The notes: generated by a model not told the origin, from the sequence alone. Counted from the first letter of the stretch, positions 25,809 through 34,319 are shown. The stretch is 64,000 nt of DNA from Desulfomicrobium sp. UBA5193 (GCA_002412965.1 DHWB01000003.1:788945-852944); one strand, 5' to 3'. Made by a program: numbers and translations.

Positions 25809-25825
25809 ATTTACCTTGTCTAATT
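25809..25825 (-). promoter_or_regulatory. TTAGAC-type box upstream of the peroxiredoxin promoter
   Basis: The minus strand reads AATTAGACAAGGTAAAT, matching 13 of 17 positions of AATTAGACGGACTAAAT in the feo promoter. It lies just upstream of the -35. It may place the peroxiredoxin under the same iron regulator, but the right half-site is weak. Confidence 0.35.
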
Positions 25826-25998
25826 TAATTTTCCAACTCAAAGCGAAATACCCGGCAGCGTGGGTGCCTTGCTCTTGGGGGCGTCCAATGGTTTGCTTGT
25901 GCGGCCCCAACGGGGCGATTTATCAAGCCGATCACGCTGTCTGAACCCGTCCGCTCAAACCTCGACCGGACGAGACAATGAACTCCAAGGAAATCATC

Positions 25999-26652
25999 GT
26001 GAAATACAAAGCCGTTGTTTTCGACATGGATGGAACCCTGCTCGACACCCTGGCCGACCTGGCCGACGCAATGAACCGGGTGCTCGCGGAGCGCGGGTTT
26101 GAGGCACACCCCATCGATGCCTATCGTCACTTTGTTGGCAGCGGGGCATCTGAGCTTGTGGCCCGCGCCCTTCCTGCGGACAGGCAGGACGAACCCATAC
26201 GCACGCAATGCCTGCAGGCTTTTCTGCGGGAATACGAGGTCGGCTGGAAGATCAAGACGTGCCTCTATGACGGGATACCCGAACTGCTGGACGCCCTTGC
26301 CGCCAGAAACATCCCCATGGCCGTGCTGACCAACAAGCCGCAGGCCTTTGCCGAGCTGTGCATGCGGGAATTCATGCCTGGATGGCGCTTTGAGATGACC
26401 TTGGGACAGATGCCGGGCGTTGCGGTCAAGCCCGACCCGGCCGGGCCGTTGCAGGTCATCCGACAGCTGGGCGTGATACCAGAGGAGATCCTCTATCTCG
26501 GTGATACGGACGTGGACATGTTCACGGCGGTCAATGCGGGCATGTATCCTGTGGGCGTGCTGTGGGGTTTTCGGGCGGAAAAGGAGCTCCTGGCCGCCGG
26601 AGCCGCAGCGACTTTACGTCATCCCATGGAACTGATGCGTTTTCTGGACTGA
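25999..26652 (+). CDS. HAD-family hydrolase, phosphoglycolate phosphatase-like
   Basis: A 217-residue HAD phosphatase. Motif I is VFDMDGTLLDT near the N terminus, motif II VLTNK, motif III lysine in GVAVKPDP and motif IV YLGDTDVDM; the helical cap between motifs I and II matches the Gph/PGP subgroup. GTG at 25999 is chosen because AAGGA lies eight bases upstream; an ATG at 25978 has no ribosome site. The gene is monocistronic and the substrate (2-phosphoglycolate or another small phosphate ester) is not proven. Confidence 0.88.
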   Translation: MKYKAVVFDMDGTLLDTLADLADAMNRVLAERGFEAHPIDAYRHFVGSGASELVARALPADRQDEPIRTQCLQAFLREYEVGWKIKTCLYDGIPELLDALAARNIPMAVLTNKPQAFAELCMREFMPGWRFEMTLGQMPGVAVKPDPAGPLQVIRQLGVIPEEILYLGDTDVDMFTAVNAGMYPVGVLWGFRAEKELLAAGAAATLRHPMELMRFLD

Positions 26653-26693
26653 GAGGGATTGTGCGGGCGGAGCGACATTCGCCGCCAGCGCAT

Positions 26694-28442
26694 TTATCTG
26701 CGACGCGAAAGACGAGACCCTTCAAAAAGACCCTGAAAGAAATTTACCGCATTCACGCCAAGCGAGCGGATGCGGTATCCCCCTTCCTGCACGACCACGG
26801 TGTGCTTCCCGAGCGCCCCGATCAATTTCCCGTTGTGGAAGAAATCCCTGGCCTGAAAACACCATGTGCCGGTGGGGTCTCCCTTGGCCGTATCCAGTCC
26901 GAGCCCGACCACCAGAAACGCAGGATCGAAGTCGGTGATGACGCGCAAGGCCTGGCGCAACACTTCGGCATACTTTTCCCCGTCCACCGCTTCGGGCAGG
27001 GCATAATTGAAGTTGAAACCTTCGCCCTGGCCCTCGCCCTTTTCTTCGGGGAATCCGCTGAAATATGGGTAGGCGAACTTGGGGTGACCGTGAATGGAAA
27101 CGGTGAGCACGTCGCTCCGGTCATAGAATATGTTCTGCGTCCCGTTGCCGTGGTGGTAATCCACGTCGAGGACCGCCACCCGTCCCTGACCGCTCAGATG
27201 CTGGGCAATCACGGCTGAAGTGTTGAAATAGCAGAACCCCCCGAAGGCCCGGTGCTCCGCATGGTGGCCCGGCGGCCGCACGAGGGCGTAGGCCAGGCGG
27301 CGGCCGTCGAGCACTTCCTGGGCCGCGGTCATCCCGCAATCCACTGCGCGGCGGGCAGCAACGTAGGCATTGCCGTTCAGGGGCGTGAAGGTGTCGATGC
27401 AATAATAGCCCGCCCGCACGGCCAGATCCTTGGGTGGCCGGGCCGCGTTTCTGATCGGGAAGACATATGGATACACCGACTTGTTCTCGGGCAGCGTAGC
27501 GCAAACGTGCTTCAAATACGCGACAAATTTCTTGTCGTGGACGCTTGTTATGAATTTTTCAGAGAAGTGTTTTGTGTCCTTTTGAGCGAATAATTCCGTC
27601 TTTCTGATTTCTCTCAAAATTGAATCTATGCGCACCGGGGATTCGACATACCCACGTTCCCGCACGTGATGGATCATGTGCTTGTCGTTGCAGATCAGCG
27701 CTATTTTCCGATCGGCGCTGATGCTCTGCATTTTGGGCGAGATCGTCTCCTTTTGGTAGCGGGCGTCGCGCAACTCCATGGAGCGCAGCGGTATGGAGTC
27801 GAGCACCATCTGCACGTACTTGGGAGAACATGTTTGTGCGTATTTTCTCTCCAGAATTGCGCGCATGATGTTGCGTGTCCGTTCCCTCGACAACTGGAAC
27901 GGCTTGTCCAGAGGGTCCGCAACCAGATACGGAGGGCAATCGTCCGTCGGTGACAAGGGGGTTTCGTAAGCAGTATTGATGATCGGGCGCGCGCCGTAGC
28001 GCTCGTAAAAACGCAGCCGGGCGATGTTTTCACGCAGCAGGGTCTTGTCCCGGCACAGTTCGGGGTCGTCGGGCAGGCATTCGAAAAAGAGAGCCGTGTT
28101 GCCGAGGGCGCGCGCCTCTTCACGCACCCGCTCGTACAGTGCGGAGCCGACGCCTCGTCCACCGTGGCTCAGGCTGACCGAGAGATAATCAAGGTAGCAG
28201 AAGCGCAGGTCGGAAAAATGGCAAAAAAGGGCGAACCCCTGCACCATCCTGCGCTGTCCCTCGGCCACGAAGACGATGGTCCGGTAACCCTTGGCCAGGG
28301 GATTTTTGAGCGTGGCGGGCAGGTTTGCCACCTCCTCCGGCGCAAGCGACGGAAAACGCTCGGCCAGGATGGCCTGGACCTGTTCGACGCTCTGGCTGTC
28401 GGCAGGGACTGTCGTGTCATAGATGGGGCGTATGCGAAACAT
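26694..28442 (-). CDS. GNAT acetyltransferase-histone deacetylase-like fusion
   Basis: A 582-residue two-domain protein. Residues about 1-165 form a GNAT domain (YLDYLSVS, acetyl-CoA loop GGRGVGSAL at 94-102, RFYERYGARPI). Residues about 245-582 form a class II-type deacetylase/acetylpolyamine amidohydrolase: RPPGHHAEHRAFGGFCYFN with tandem histidines H393-H394, zinc ligands in LDVDYHHGNGTQ (D428, H430) and LGLDTAKGD (D517), and QEGGYR near the C terminus. Both catalytic centres look intact, so one chain may add and remove acetyl groups, or the GNAT part may bind acyl-CoA or substrate as a regulator. It is monocistronic. Confidence 0.9.
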   Translation of the reverse strand: MFRIRPIYDTTVPADSQSVEQVQAILAERFPSLAPEEVANLPATLKNPLAKGYRTIVFVAEGQRRMVQGFALFCHFSDLRFCYLDYLSVSLSHGGRGVGSALYERVREEARALGNTALFFECLPDDPELCRDKTLLRENIARLRFYERYGARPIINTAYETPLSPTDDCPPYLVADPLDKPFQLSRERTRNIMRAILERKYAQTCSPKYVQMVLDSIPLRSMELRDARYQKETISPKMQSISADRKIALICNDKHMIHHVRERGYVESPVRIDSILREIRKTELFAQKDTKHFSEKFITSVHDKKFVAYLKHVCATLPENKSVYPYVFPIRNAARPPKDLAVRAGYYCIDTFTPLNGNAYVAARRAVDCGMTAAQEVLDGRRLAYALVRPPGHHAEHRAFGGFCYFNTSAVIAQHLSGQGRVAVLDVDYHHGNGTQNIFYDRSDVLTVSIHGHPKFAYPYFSGFPEEKGEGQGEGFNFNYALPEAVDGEKYAEVLRQALRVITDFDPAFLVVGLGLDTAKGDPTGTWCFQARDFFHNGKLIGALGKHTVVVQEGGYRIRSLGVNAVNFFQGLFEGSRLSRRR

Positions 28443-29028
28443 TTTTTGTATCCCTGTAAGACTTCGTCTGGGTTGGCCGTAAATGCAGTTTGCCTGTCGT
28501 TGCGGCTTGATGCCGCGATTCTATTCCACGACAGGCGTTGCGTAAACGCAAAGATGGGGATCCTCTAGTCTGGGATAGGGTTTTCTTGGACACGAAACTT
28601 ACATGACGATTTTGGGCCATCCAACCGACGAGCTGACTGTCATATATGGCACTTGCGCCGCATGTGACGGCTTTCGGTTACTAATTTTTCATGCCTGTAC
28701 CCATCTCAATCTCTTTTAATCTTGAAATCAGATAGTTACGCACGCGTAGCCGTGATGCGTTTCAGGCGCGAAAGTTGCTATTTGGGTTTAGCTGCAGTTC
28801 GCGCTGACTTGGGGTTCGTGTACAGTTCATTAAAAAACGAGTGTGAGAGCAGAATCGATTCATTTTTTCAGTCATTACGGCTTCGCTTCGATCACCCAAA
28901 ATTCAAGTATCAAGAAGACAAGAGGAAGATGAGCAATCAATAACTTTAGGAATCCTCTCAGATGAGTATTCAATTCTTCGCATGGTCAGAGAATAAAATT
29001 AGCACCGCCAACCACAAGGAATTGCAAA

Positions 29029-29259
29029 TTGAAAGCCACTCTACAGCCTCTATTATTCGATGAAACAAGTGCCGGGGGGGTAAAAACCCCGAGTTTAGGC
29101 GTAGATTCTCACGTTGCTGGTCTAGAAGATGGCGTATACGCAATGGACCTGAATACGATGCACCGCGAGGAGCTTTTACGATTAGCAATGATTGGGCGCT
29201 ATTTGACTACGTATGCTGAGGAGTTACTGTTCGAGCGAGATGGAGGTTTGAAATTATAG
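29029..29259 (+). CDS. Possible small protein, unrecognised
   Basis: A 76-residue frame starting with TTG and preceded by AAGGA at about ten bases. The C-terminal half (NTMHREELLRLAMIGRYLTT) is predicted helical and looks protein-like; the N-terminal half is ordinary. No family is recognised. Low GC and lack of neighbours fit a remnant or acquired gene; it may equally be non-coding. Confidence 0.3.
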   Translation: MKATLQPLLFDETSAGGVKTPSLGVDSHVAGLEDGVYAMDLNTMHREELLRLAMIGRYLTTYAEELLFERDGGLKL

Positions 29260-29397
29260 GCCTGAATCCGTGAAAGCAATATGACTCAATTCATTAATAA
29301 ATAAAAATCAACGATTCTTGCGCAGAGAAAATTGTATATAAAAACTTGTCAAAGTTTTTTCGAGCTAATACTTTTTTTTTATTTAAAATGATAAAAT

Positions 29398-29430
29398 AAC
29401 TGGGGCTATTCAGATTGAATAGCCCCAGTT
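29398..29430 (-). terminator. Intrinsic terminator of htpX
   Basis: Perfect 14-bp arms AACTGGGGCTATTC (29398-29411) and GAATAGCCCCAGTT (29417-29430) around a 5-nt loop, with a T-rich minus-strand tail. It lies about 75 nt past the htpX stop. Confidence 0.88.
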
Positions 29431-29503
29431 TCAACATTCGTGAATGGCTGGATGCATGATGGCGAGGGCTTGTCATCGTTGATGAACTCAAGGCCCAAGG
29501 GCG

Positions 29504-30346
29504 TTACATGGCCATGAGGCGTGTGACCCTGTCTTCCGTTGACGGATGGGTGGAAAAGAGGCTGGCCAGCTTGGACGCCGTGAGGGGATTGACGATGAAC
29601 ATGTGCGAGGTGGCCTGGGTCGCTTCCTGCATGGGCGCTGCCGTGGCGGACTGCTGCAGCTTCTGGAGCGCGCGGGCCAGGGCCTTGGGGTTACCACACA
29701 TTCTCGCTCCTCCTTCGTCGGCCATGAATTCGCGCGAGCGGGACACGGCCATCTGGATGAGCATGGCCGCGATGGGCGCGACGATGGCCATGACCAGGCT
29801 GCCGAGCACGCTGCCCCCGCCCTCTTCGTCGCTGCTGCGGCCCATGCCGAAGATGGCTCCCCACTGCAGCATGCTGCCGAGCATGGAGATGGCTCCGGCG
29901 ATGGTCGCGGCGATGGTCGCGATGAGCGTGTCGCGGTTCATGACATGCGTCAGCTCGTGGGCCATGACCCCCTCAAGCTCGTCCCTGGACAGGATGCGCA
30001 TGATGCCTGTGGTGGCGGCCACGGCTGCGTTCTCCGGATTGCGGCCCGTGGCGAACGCGTTGGGGCTGTCCGAAGGGATGACGTAGACCTTGGGCATGGG
30101 CATGTTCGCCTTGCGGGCCAGGTTTTCGACGATGCCGTAAAAATCCGGGCTCTCGGAGCGGGTCACTTCGCGAGCCTTGTACAACTTGAGAATGATCTTG
30201 TCCGAGTTCCAGTAGGCGAAGAAGTTCATGCCTCCGGCGATGACGAAGGCGATGACCATGCCGGACTTGCCGCCGATGGCGCCGCCCATGGCGACAAGAA
30301 TCAGGGTCAGCAGGGTCAAGAGAAAAGTGGTCTTGAGCACGTTCAT
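29504..30346 (-). CDS. htpX: Membrane zinc metalloprotease HtpX (M48B)
   Basis: A 280-residue inner-membrane protease that degrades damaged or misassembled membrane proteins. Two N-terminal spans lie within residues 1-55, the zinc motif is HELTH in GVMAHELTHVMNRD, two further hydrophobic segments follow, and the third ligand is in SREFMADEGGA. The ATG at 30346 has GGAGG six bases upstream; the open frame beyond it covers the leader RNA and is not coding. Expression appears to be governed by the riboswitch at 30371-30535. Confidence 0.95.
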   Translation of the reverse strand: MNVLKTTFLLTLLTLILVAMGGAIGGKSGMVIAFVIAGGMNFFAYWNSDKIILKLYKAREVTRSESPDFYGIVENLARKANMPMPKVYVIPSDSPNAFATGRNPENAAVAATTGIMRILSRDELEGVMAHELTHVMNRDTLIATIAATIAGAISMLGSMLQWGAIFGMGRSSDEEGGGSVLGSLVMAIVAPIAAMLIQMAVSRSREFMADEGGARMCGNPKALARALQKLQQSATAAPMQEATQATSHMFIVNPLTASKLASLFSTHPSTEDRVTRLMAM

Positions 30347-30370
30347 TATTTTCCTCCGTGTTGAGCCGGG

Positions 30371-30535
30371 GTAAAGAAAAAGACCTTTATCCGCGACTGG
30401 GTTGGGATAAAGGTCTGGCTGATCTGACACGTGTGTCGGATTCCCGGGTCCGGGCGGTGACGCCGTATTGACGAACCTCGGGTCGGCTGCTTGCGCTGTC
30501 CGCGCCATGAGCCGATAGCTACTCCCCTTTGAGGG
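30371..30535 (-). ncRNA. yybP-ykoY (manganese) riboswitch with terminator, in the htpX leader
   Basis: Reading the minus strand, the aptamer opens with CTCAAAGGGGAGTAGC (30533-30518), contains CGTCAATACGG and a CACC/CCGG region in the middle, and closes with AGCCAGACCTTTATCC (30420-30405). AAAGG at the 5' end pairs with CCTTT at the 3' end (P1). The 3' strand can instead form a terminator: arms AGACCTTTATCC (30416-30405) and GGATAAAGGTCT (30392-30381), then TTTTCTTT. Ligand-stabilised P1 would therefore block termination and turn htpX on. The conserved elements match the yybP-ykoY class, known to bind Mn2+; that it acts on htpX is inferred from position. Confidence 0.88.
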
Positions 30536-30539
30536 CTTT

Positions 30540-30568
30540 AAAATAAGATCCGGGTCGGGGGGTGTCAA
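30540..30568 (-). promoter_or_regulatory. Promoter of the riboswitch-htpX transcript
   Basis: On the minus strand TTGACA (30568-30563) and TATTTT (30545-30540) are separated by exactly 17 bp, placing the transcription start near 30533, the first base of the riboswitch aptamer. Confidence 0.75.
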
Positions 30569-30633
30569 GGGCGTCGTTCGGGCATGTGATGATATTCTTG
30601 ACCCTTGCGGCGCTGTTGGGAGAGGACGGCTTT

Positions 30634-31218
30634 ATGAAATTTGTCCCTCCCGCCAAAATTCTCATCGCCTCTGACATCTTCGGGATGACGGAGGCCTTCC
30701 TGCGCCTTGCGCGCAGCCTGGGACCGGAACCGGTGCCGCTTTGCGCGCATGAGGACCAGGCCCTTTCTTTTGAATCGGAAGCCGAAGCCTACGAGAGGTT
30801 CATGCAAACGGGCGGGATTGACGCTTACGTCCGAAGAATGTGCGCGGTGCTGGCCGCTGATCCGGCGATCACGGCTCTGGTCGGCTTCAGCGCAGGCGCG
30901 ACGGCGGGATGGATCATTTGCGGCTCGGTTGAGGCCCCCCGGGTCGGAACAGCAGTTTTGTTCTATGGATCAAGGATTCGCGATCACGCAGCGTTGAGAC
31001 CTGCATGCCCGGTCCGGCTCATCTTTGCCGAGCACGAGGTTGGGTTCGATCCCGGACCATTGGTCCAGAGCCTTGCCACGCGGGGCATACCGGCCGAGCT
31101 GGTGCGGGGTGCGGGGCATGGCTTCATGAATGAATTGTCCACGAAGTATTCCCCACAGCTGTACCGGCACTTCCTGGGCGAGCTGCGCAGGCACATGGCC
31201 GCTTCGGACCAAGGCTGA
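30634..31218 (+). CDS. Dienelactone hydrolase-like alpha/beta hydrolase
   Basis: A 194-residue alpha/beta hydrolase of the dienelactone hydrolase type. The nucleophile elbow is GFSAGATAG (serine in place of the cysteine of true dienelactone hydrolases), the acid lies in RLIFAEHEVGFDPG and the histidine in GAGHGFMN. The ATG at 30634 with AGAGG upstream gives a normal N terminus (KILIASDIFGM). It is monocistronic and divergent from htpX. The natural ester substrate is unknown. Confidence 0.82.
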   Translation: MKFVPPAKILIASDIFGMTEAFLRLARSLGPEPVPLCAHEDQALSFESEAEAYERFMQTGGIDAYVRRMCAVLAADPAITALVGFSAGATAGWIICGSVEAPRVGTAVLFYGSRIRDHAALRPACPVRLIFAEHEVGFDPGPLVQSLATRGIPAELVRGAGHGFMNELSTKYSPQLYRHFLGELRRHMAASDQG

Positions 31219-31241
31219 AAATCGCGACGATGTACCCCAAA

Positions 31242-31275
31242 AAAAGGCCCGAAGCGTTCTCGCCCCGGACCTTTT
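31242..31275. terminator. Probable bidirectional terminator between convergent genes
   Basis: AAAAGG (31242-31247) pairs with CCTTTT (31270-31275) and CCG with CGG inside, with small mismatches. It separates the hydrolase from the convergent acyl-CoA ligase. Confidence 0.55.
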
Positions 31276-31299
31276 GCGGAAGTATTCAGACAAGGCAGG

Positions 31300-33045
31300 C
31301 TAGTTGACCGGATCCGCGTTCAGATCGTTTTCTCCGTTCTCCCCGTTGCACTCGCAGTGCCCCTTGCGCTCTTCCTCCTCGCGGATGACGCGGCGCAGCA
31401 CCTTGCCGACAATGCTCTTGGGCAGGTCTTCCCGGAATTCGACCTGTTTGGGCACCTTGTAGCTGGCCATTTTTTCGCGGCAAAAGGCCAGCACGTCGGT
31501 TTTGCTCAAGGTCGCGCCATCATTGAGCACGATGTAGGCCTTGATGATCTCGCCGCGGGTAGGGTGCTTGATGCCCACGCTGACGGCTTCCTTGATGGCC
31601 GGGTGCTCGTGCAGCACCTCGTCGATCTCGCGCGGGTACACATTGTAGCCGCCGGTGATGATCAGGTCCTTCTTGCGGTCGACGATGAAGAAATAGCCGT
31701 CCTCGTCCATGTAGGCGATGTCGCCGGTGTAGAGCCAGCCGTTCCGGAGCACGCTGGCCGTCTCGTCGGGCCGGTTCCAGTACCCCTGCATGACCTGCGG
31801 CCCGCGAATGACCAGTTCACCGATCTTGCCCACGGGCAGGGGCACCGAGCCGACCTCCATGTCCACGATGGCGGCGTCCGTGTCCGGAAAGGGCAGGCCG
31901 ATGGAGCCGTTCTTGCTGTTGCCGCGCAAGGGGTTCAGGTGCGTGATGGGCGAGGCCTCGGTCAGGCCGAAGCCTTCGATGATGTTCGCGCCGTTGCTCA
32001 GGCTGTTGAACTTTTCCATGACCGGCACGGGCATGGGCGCCGAGCCGGAGATGCAGTAGCGCACCGAGGACAGGTCATATTTTTCAAGGTTCTTCTGTTG
32101 CAAGAGGGCGATGAAGATGGATGGTGCGCAGGGGAAGATGGTTGGGCGTTTCTTGTCGATGGTTTTCAGCACGTCCAGGGGCACGAACTTGGCCATGGGC
32201 ACGAGGGTCGCGCCGATGAGGGTACCAAAATTGACGCAGACCGTCAGTCCGTAAATGTGAAAAAAGGGCAGCAGGCCGAGCATGACCTCGCCGGTGTCCT
32301 TGATAGTGTGCAGGATGGCGCTGGCCTGCTGGGCGTTGTAGCCCAGATTGGCGTGGGTTAGCATCACTCCCTTGGAAACTCCCGTGGTCCCGCCGGTGTA
32401 CTGCAGCGCGGCCAGATCCTTCATGGGATCGACGGGATGCGGAGCCTCGATGGCGGCTCTCTTGAGCAAGCCCTTCCAGGGCAGGACGGTTGTCCCGTCG
32501 TAGGGGATGGCTTTAAGCTTGTACTCGCGCCGGGACTTCAGGGTGTAGAGGACATCGAGCGGGAAGCGCAGGCAGTCGGCGATGGAGGTCACGAAGATGC
32601 GCTTCAGGTGCAGCTTGGAGCGCAAGCCGTCTATGCGTTTCCACAACAGATTCAAGGTGATGAGGGTCTTGGCCTCGGAATCGTTGAAATGGTGGACCAG
32701 CTCCTTTTCCATGTACAGCGGGTTGGTCATGACCACCACGGCCCCGATCTTGAGGCAGGCCCAGTAGGTGATGACCGCTTGGGGGCAGTTGGGCAGCATG
32801 ATCGCGACCCGCTCACCGGGCCGGACACCGGCCTTCTTCAGGTTGGCCGCGGCCAGATCGACGAGGTGCTTGAGCTTCCTGTAGCTTACGCTCCAGTTGT
32901 TGAAGACGATGGCCGGACGGCTCGGATAGCTGGCCGCAGTGCGCTCCAGGATCTCGAAGAGCGGGATGGTTTCATAGTCCAGATTCGGACTGACTTCCTG
33001 ATCGTAGTGCTTGAGCCAGACTCTGTTGATCCCCTCTGCAATCAT
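31300..33045 (-). CDS. Long-chain acyl-CoA ligase (FadD-like)
   Basis: A 581-residue AMP-forming ligase that activates fatty acids with ATP and CoA. Motif P-loop YTGGTTGVSKGVMLTH (about 222-237), the A5 motif EGFGLTEASP, A7 YTGDIA, A8 DRKKDLIITGGYNVYPREIDEVL and the C-terminal lysine in SIVGKVLRR are all present. The N terminus (DYETIPLFEILERTA) fits FadD-type enzymes. A short Cys/Asn-rich tail (HCECNGENGEND) is unusual. It stands alone, convergent with the hydrolase. Confidence 0.92.
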   Translation of the reverse strand: MIAEGINRVWLKHYDQEVSPNLDYETIPLFEILERTAASYPSRPAIVFNNWSVSYRKLKHLVDLAAANLKKAGVRPGERVAIMLPNCPQAVITYWACLKIGAVVVMTNPLYMEKELVHHFNDSEAKTLITLNLLWKRIDGLRSKLHLKRIFVTSIADCLRFPLDVLYTLKSRREYKLKAIPYDGTTVLPWKGLLKRAAIEAPHPVDPMKDLAALQYTGGTTGVSKGVMLTHANLGYNAQQASAILHTIKDTGEVMLGLLPFFHIYGLTVCVNFGTLIGATLVPMAKFVPLDVLKTIDKKRPTIFPCAPSIFIALLQQKNLEKYDLSSVRYCISGSAPMPVPVMEKFNSLSNGANIIEGFGLTEASPITHLNPLRGNSKNGSIGLPFPDTDAAIVDMEVGSVPLPVGKIGELVIRGPQVMQGYWNRPDETASVLRNGWLYTGDIAYMDEDGYFFIVDRKKDLIITGGYNVYPREIDEVLHEHPAIKEAVSVGIKHPTRGEIIKAYIVLNDGATLSKTDVLAFCREKMASYKVPKQVEFREDLPKSIVGKVLRRVIREEEERKGHCECNGENGENDLNADPVN

Positions 33046-33144
33046 GGTCTCCCCCGTCGGATAAGAAGTGAAGAAACGTACCTACAGGTCTCCGCCTGCG
33101 GCTGCAACCCTCATAGAGCACAGGCAAAATCTACAAACTTCCAG

Positions 33145-34317
33145 TTATGGGCGATCCAGAATCATGAGCACTTCCATGTGCCAAGTGCCGGGAAACATGT
33201 CGAAGAGAGTCAGGGACGTGACCTTCCAACCGGCGTCGAGGAGGGGTTTGGCGTCGCGGACGGTGTTGACCACGTCGCAGGATACCCAGACCAGCCGCCG
33301 CAGGCTGTCGAGCCCAAGCAGGGTGCGGCCGATGCCTTTGGCCCCGGTGCGGGGCGGATCAAGGATGGCGGCTTCGGGAGCGAACTCGCTCACCATTTTC
33401 CAGGCGGCGGGCTTGGACAGGTCTGCAGCGCGGAATCGGGTTGATTTAAGGCCCAGCCGTTTGGCGTTGCGCGTGCCCGTGTCCACGGCAAGCGCCGATC
33501 CTTCCACAGCCAGCACGGTCTTGCCGCGACTCGCCAGCGGTAGGGCGAAGTTGCCGGCTCCGCAGAAGAGATCGGTGATGCGCTCGAAGTCGTCCAGCGC
33601 GTTCACGGCGGAGAGGACAAGCGTCTGGTTCAGTGCCCAGTTGGCCTGGAAAAAGGTGCCGGGCGGAAGGAGCAGGGTCAGCCCGAAATTCGGAAAGGAG
33701 AAGGGCAGATCATCCGTGTCGTGCTCGGTGCGGGCCGCGCCTGTGTCGGGGCTGGCCGCGATGGTGAAGCGGCCGTCGGGCAGGCTGGCAGCCAGGGCCG
33801 GCATGGCCTTGGCCAGGGGTGCGGCCAGGAGGTGGCAGTCTGTCAGGGGCACGAGGACGTTGCTGGCATGGCCCATGGCGTGGGGCAGGCCGCCGCGCAC
33901 ATGGATCTGGCCGCGCCAGCGATAGCGCCAGCCCTGGGGGCTGGGCACGACCTGCAGCTCGGGCATTCGCGCCCCGTGCTCACGGCCAAGGGCGCGCGAG
34001 AGTGCGTCGCGCAGCATGTCCGCTTTGAGGCTGGTGCCCGCCTCGGGGCTGACCATGCCGAAACGAGAGCCGCCACAATCCCCGGCGTGAGGGCAGGGAT
34101 GGACTCCGCGCAGGGGGGAGGGGGTGACGATGTCTACGGCTTCGGCCTGCAGGAAGTCCTTGGCGGTCTTGGTCACGCGTGCGGTGATGGTCTCGCCGGG
34201 GAGTACGCCGGGTTCGATCATGACCACCTGGCCGGAATCAAGCCTGGCCAGCCCCCGGCCTCTCCAGAGAAGTTTTTCGACCTGCAGGGTCAGGAGCTCG
34301 TGGCTCAAGGCATCCAT
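33145..34317 (-). CDS. RlmD/TrmA-family class I SAM 23S rRNA (uracil-5-)-methyltransferase
   Basis: A 390-residue methyltransferase: N-terminal TRAM domain (LTLQVEKLLWRGRGLARL), a cluster-binding region CPHAGDCGGSRF, SAM motif FCGAGNFALPLA, ILDPPRTGAKG and the catalytic cysteine in WVSCDVVNTVRDA. Of the four cluster ligands expected in RlmD (RumA) the third (CGGC) is serine here; the fourth may be in PLTDCHLL. ATG at 34317 starts 2 nt after the agmatinase stop; the longer frame is spurious. The exact rRNA or tRNA uridine modified is not determined by sequence. Confidence 0.85.
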   Translation of the reverse strand: MDALSHELLTLQVEKLLWRGRGLARLDSGQVVMIEPGVLPGETITARVTKTAKDFLQAEAVDIVTPSPLRGVHPCPHAGDCGGSRFGMVSPEAGTSLKADMLRDALSRALGREHGARMPELQVVPSPQGWRYRWRGQIHVRGGLPHAMGHASNVLVPLTDCHLLAAPLAKAMPALAASLPDGRFTIAASPDTGAARTEHDTDDLPFSFPNFGLTLLLPPGTFFQANWALNQTLVLSAVNALDDFERITDLFCGAGNFALPLASRGKTVLAVEGSALAVDTGTRNAKRLGLKSTRFRAADLSKPAAWKMVSEFAPEAAILDPPRTGAKGIGRTLLGLDSLRRLVWVSCDVVNTVRDAKPLLDAGWKVTSLTLFDMFPGTWHMEVLMILDRP

Positions 34318-34319
34318 GC

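Larger units (their letters stand above)
28443..29503. other. AT-rich, gene-poor stretch
   Basis: About 1.06 kb, markedly richer in A+T than its surroundings. Apart from the weak frame at 29029-29259 and the terminator at 29398-29430, no gene, tRNA or recognisable repeat was seen. GGGG/CCCC arms around TAAAAA at 29078-29092 make a short hairpin. The composition suggests decayed or acquired DNA. Confidence 0.5.

Noticed and set aside
30347..30568. Upstream in-frame extension of htpX
   Set aside because: It covers the riboswitch and its terminator; the HtpX N terminus and GGAGG support ATG at 30346.
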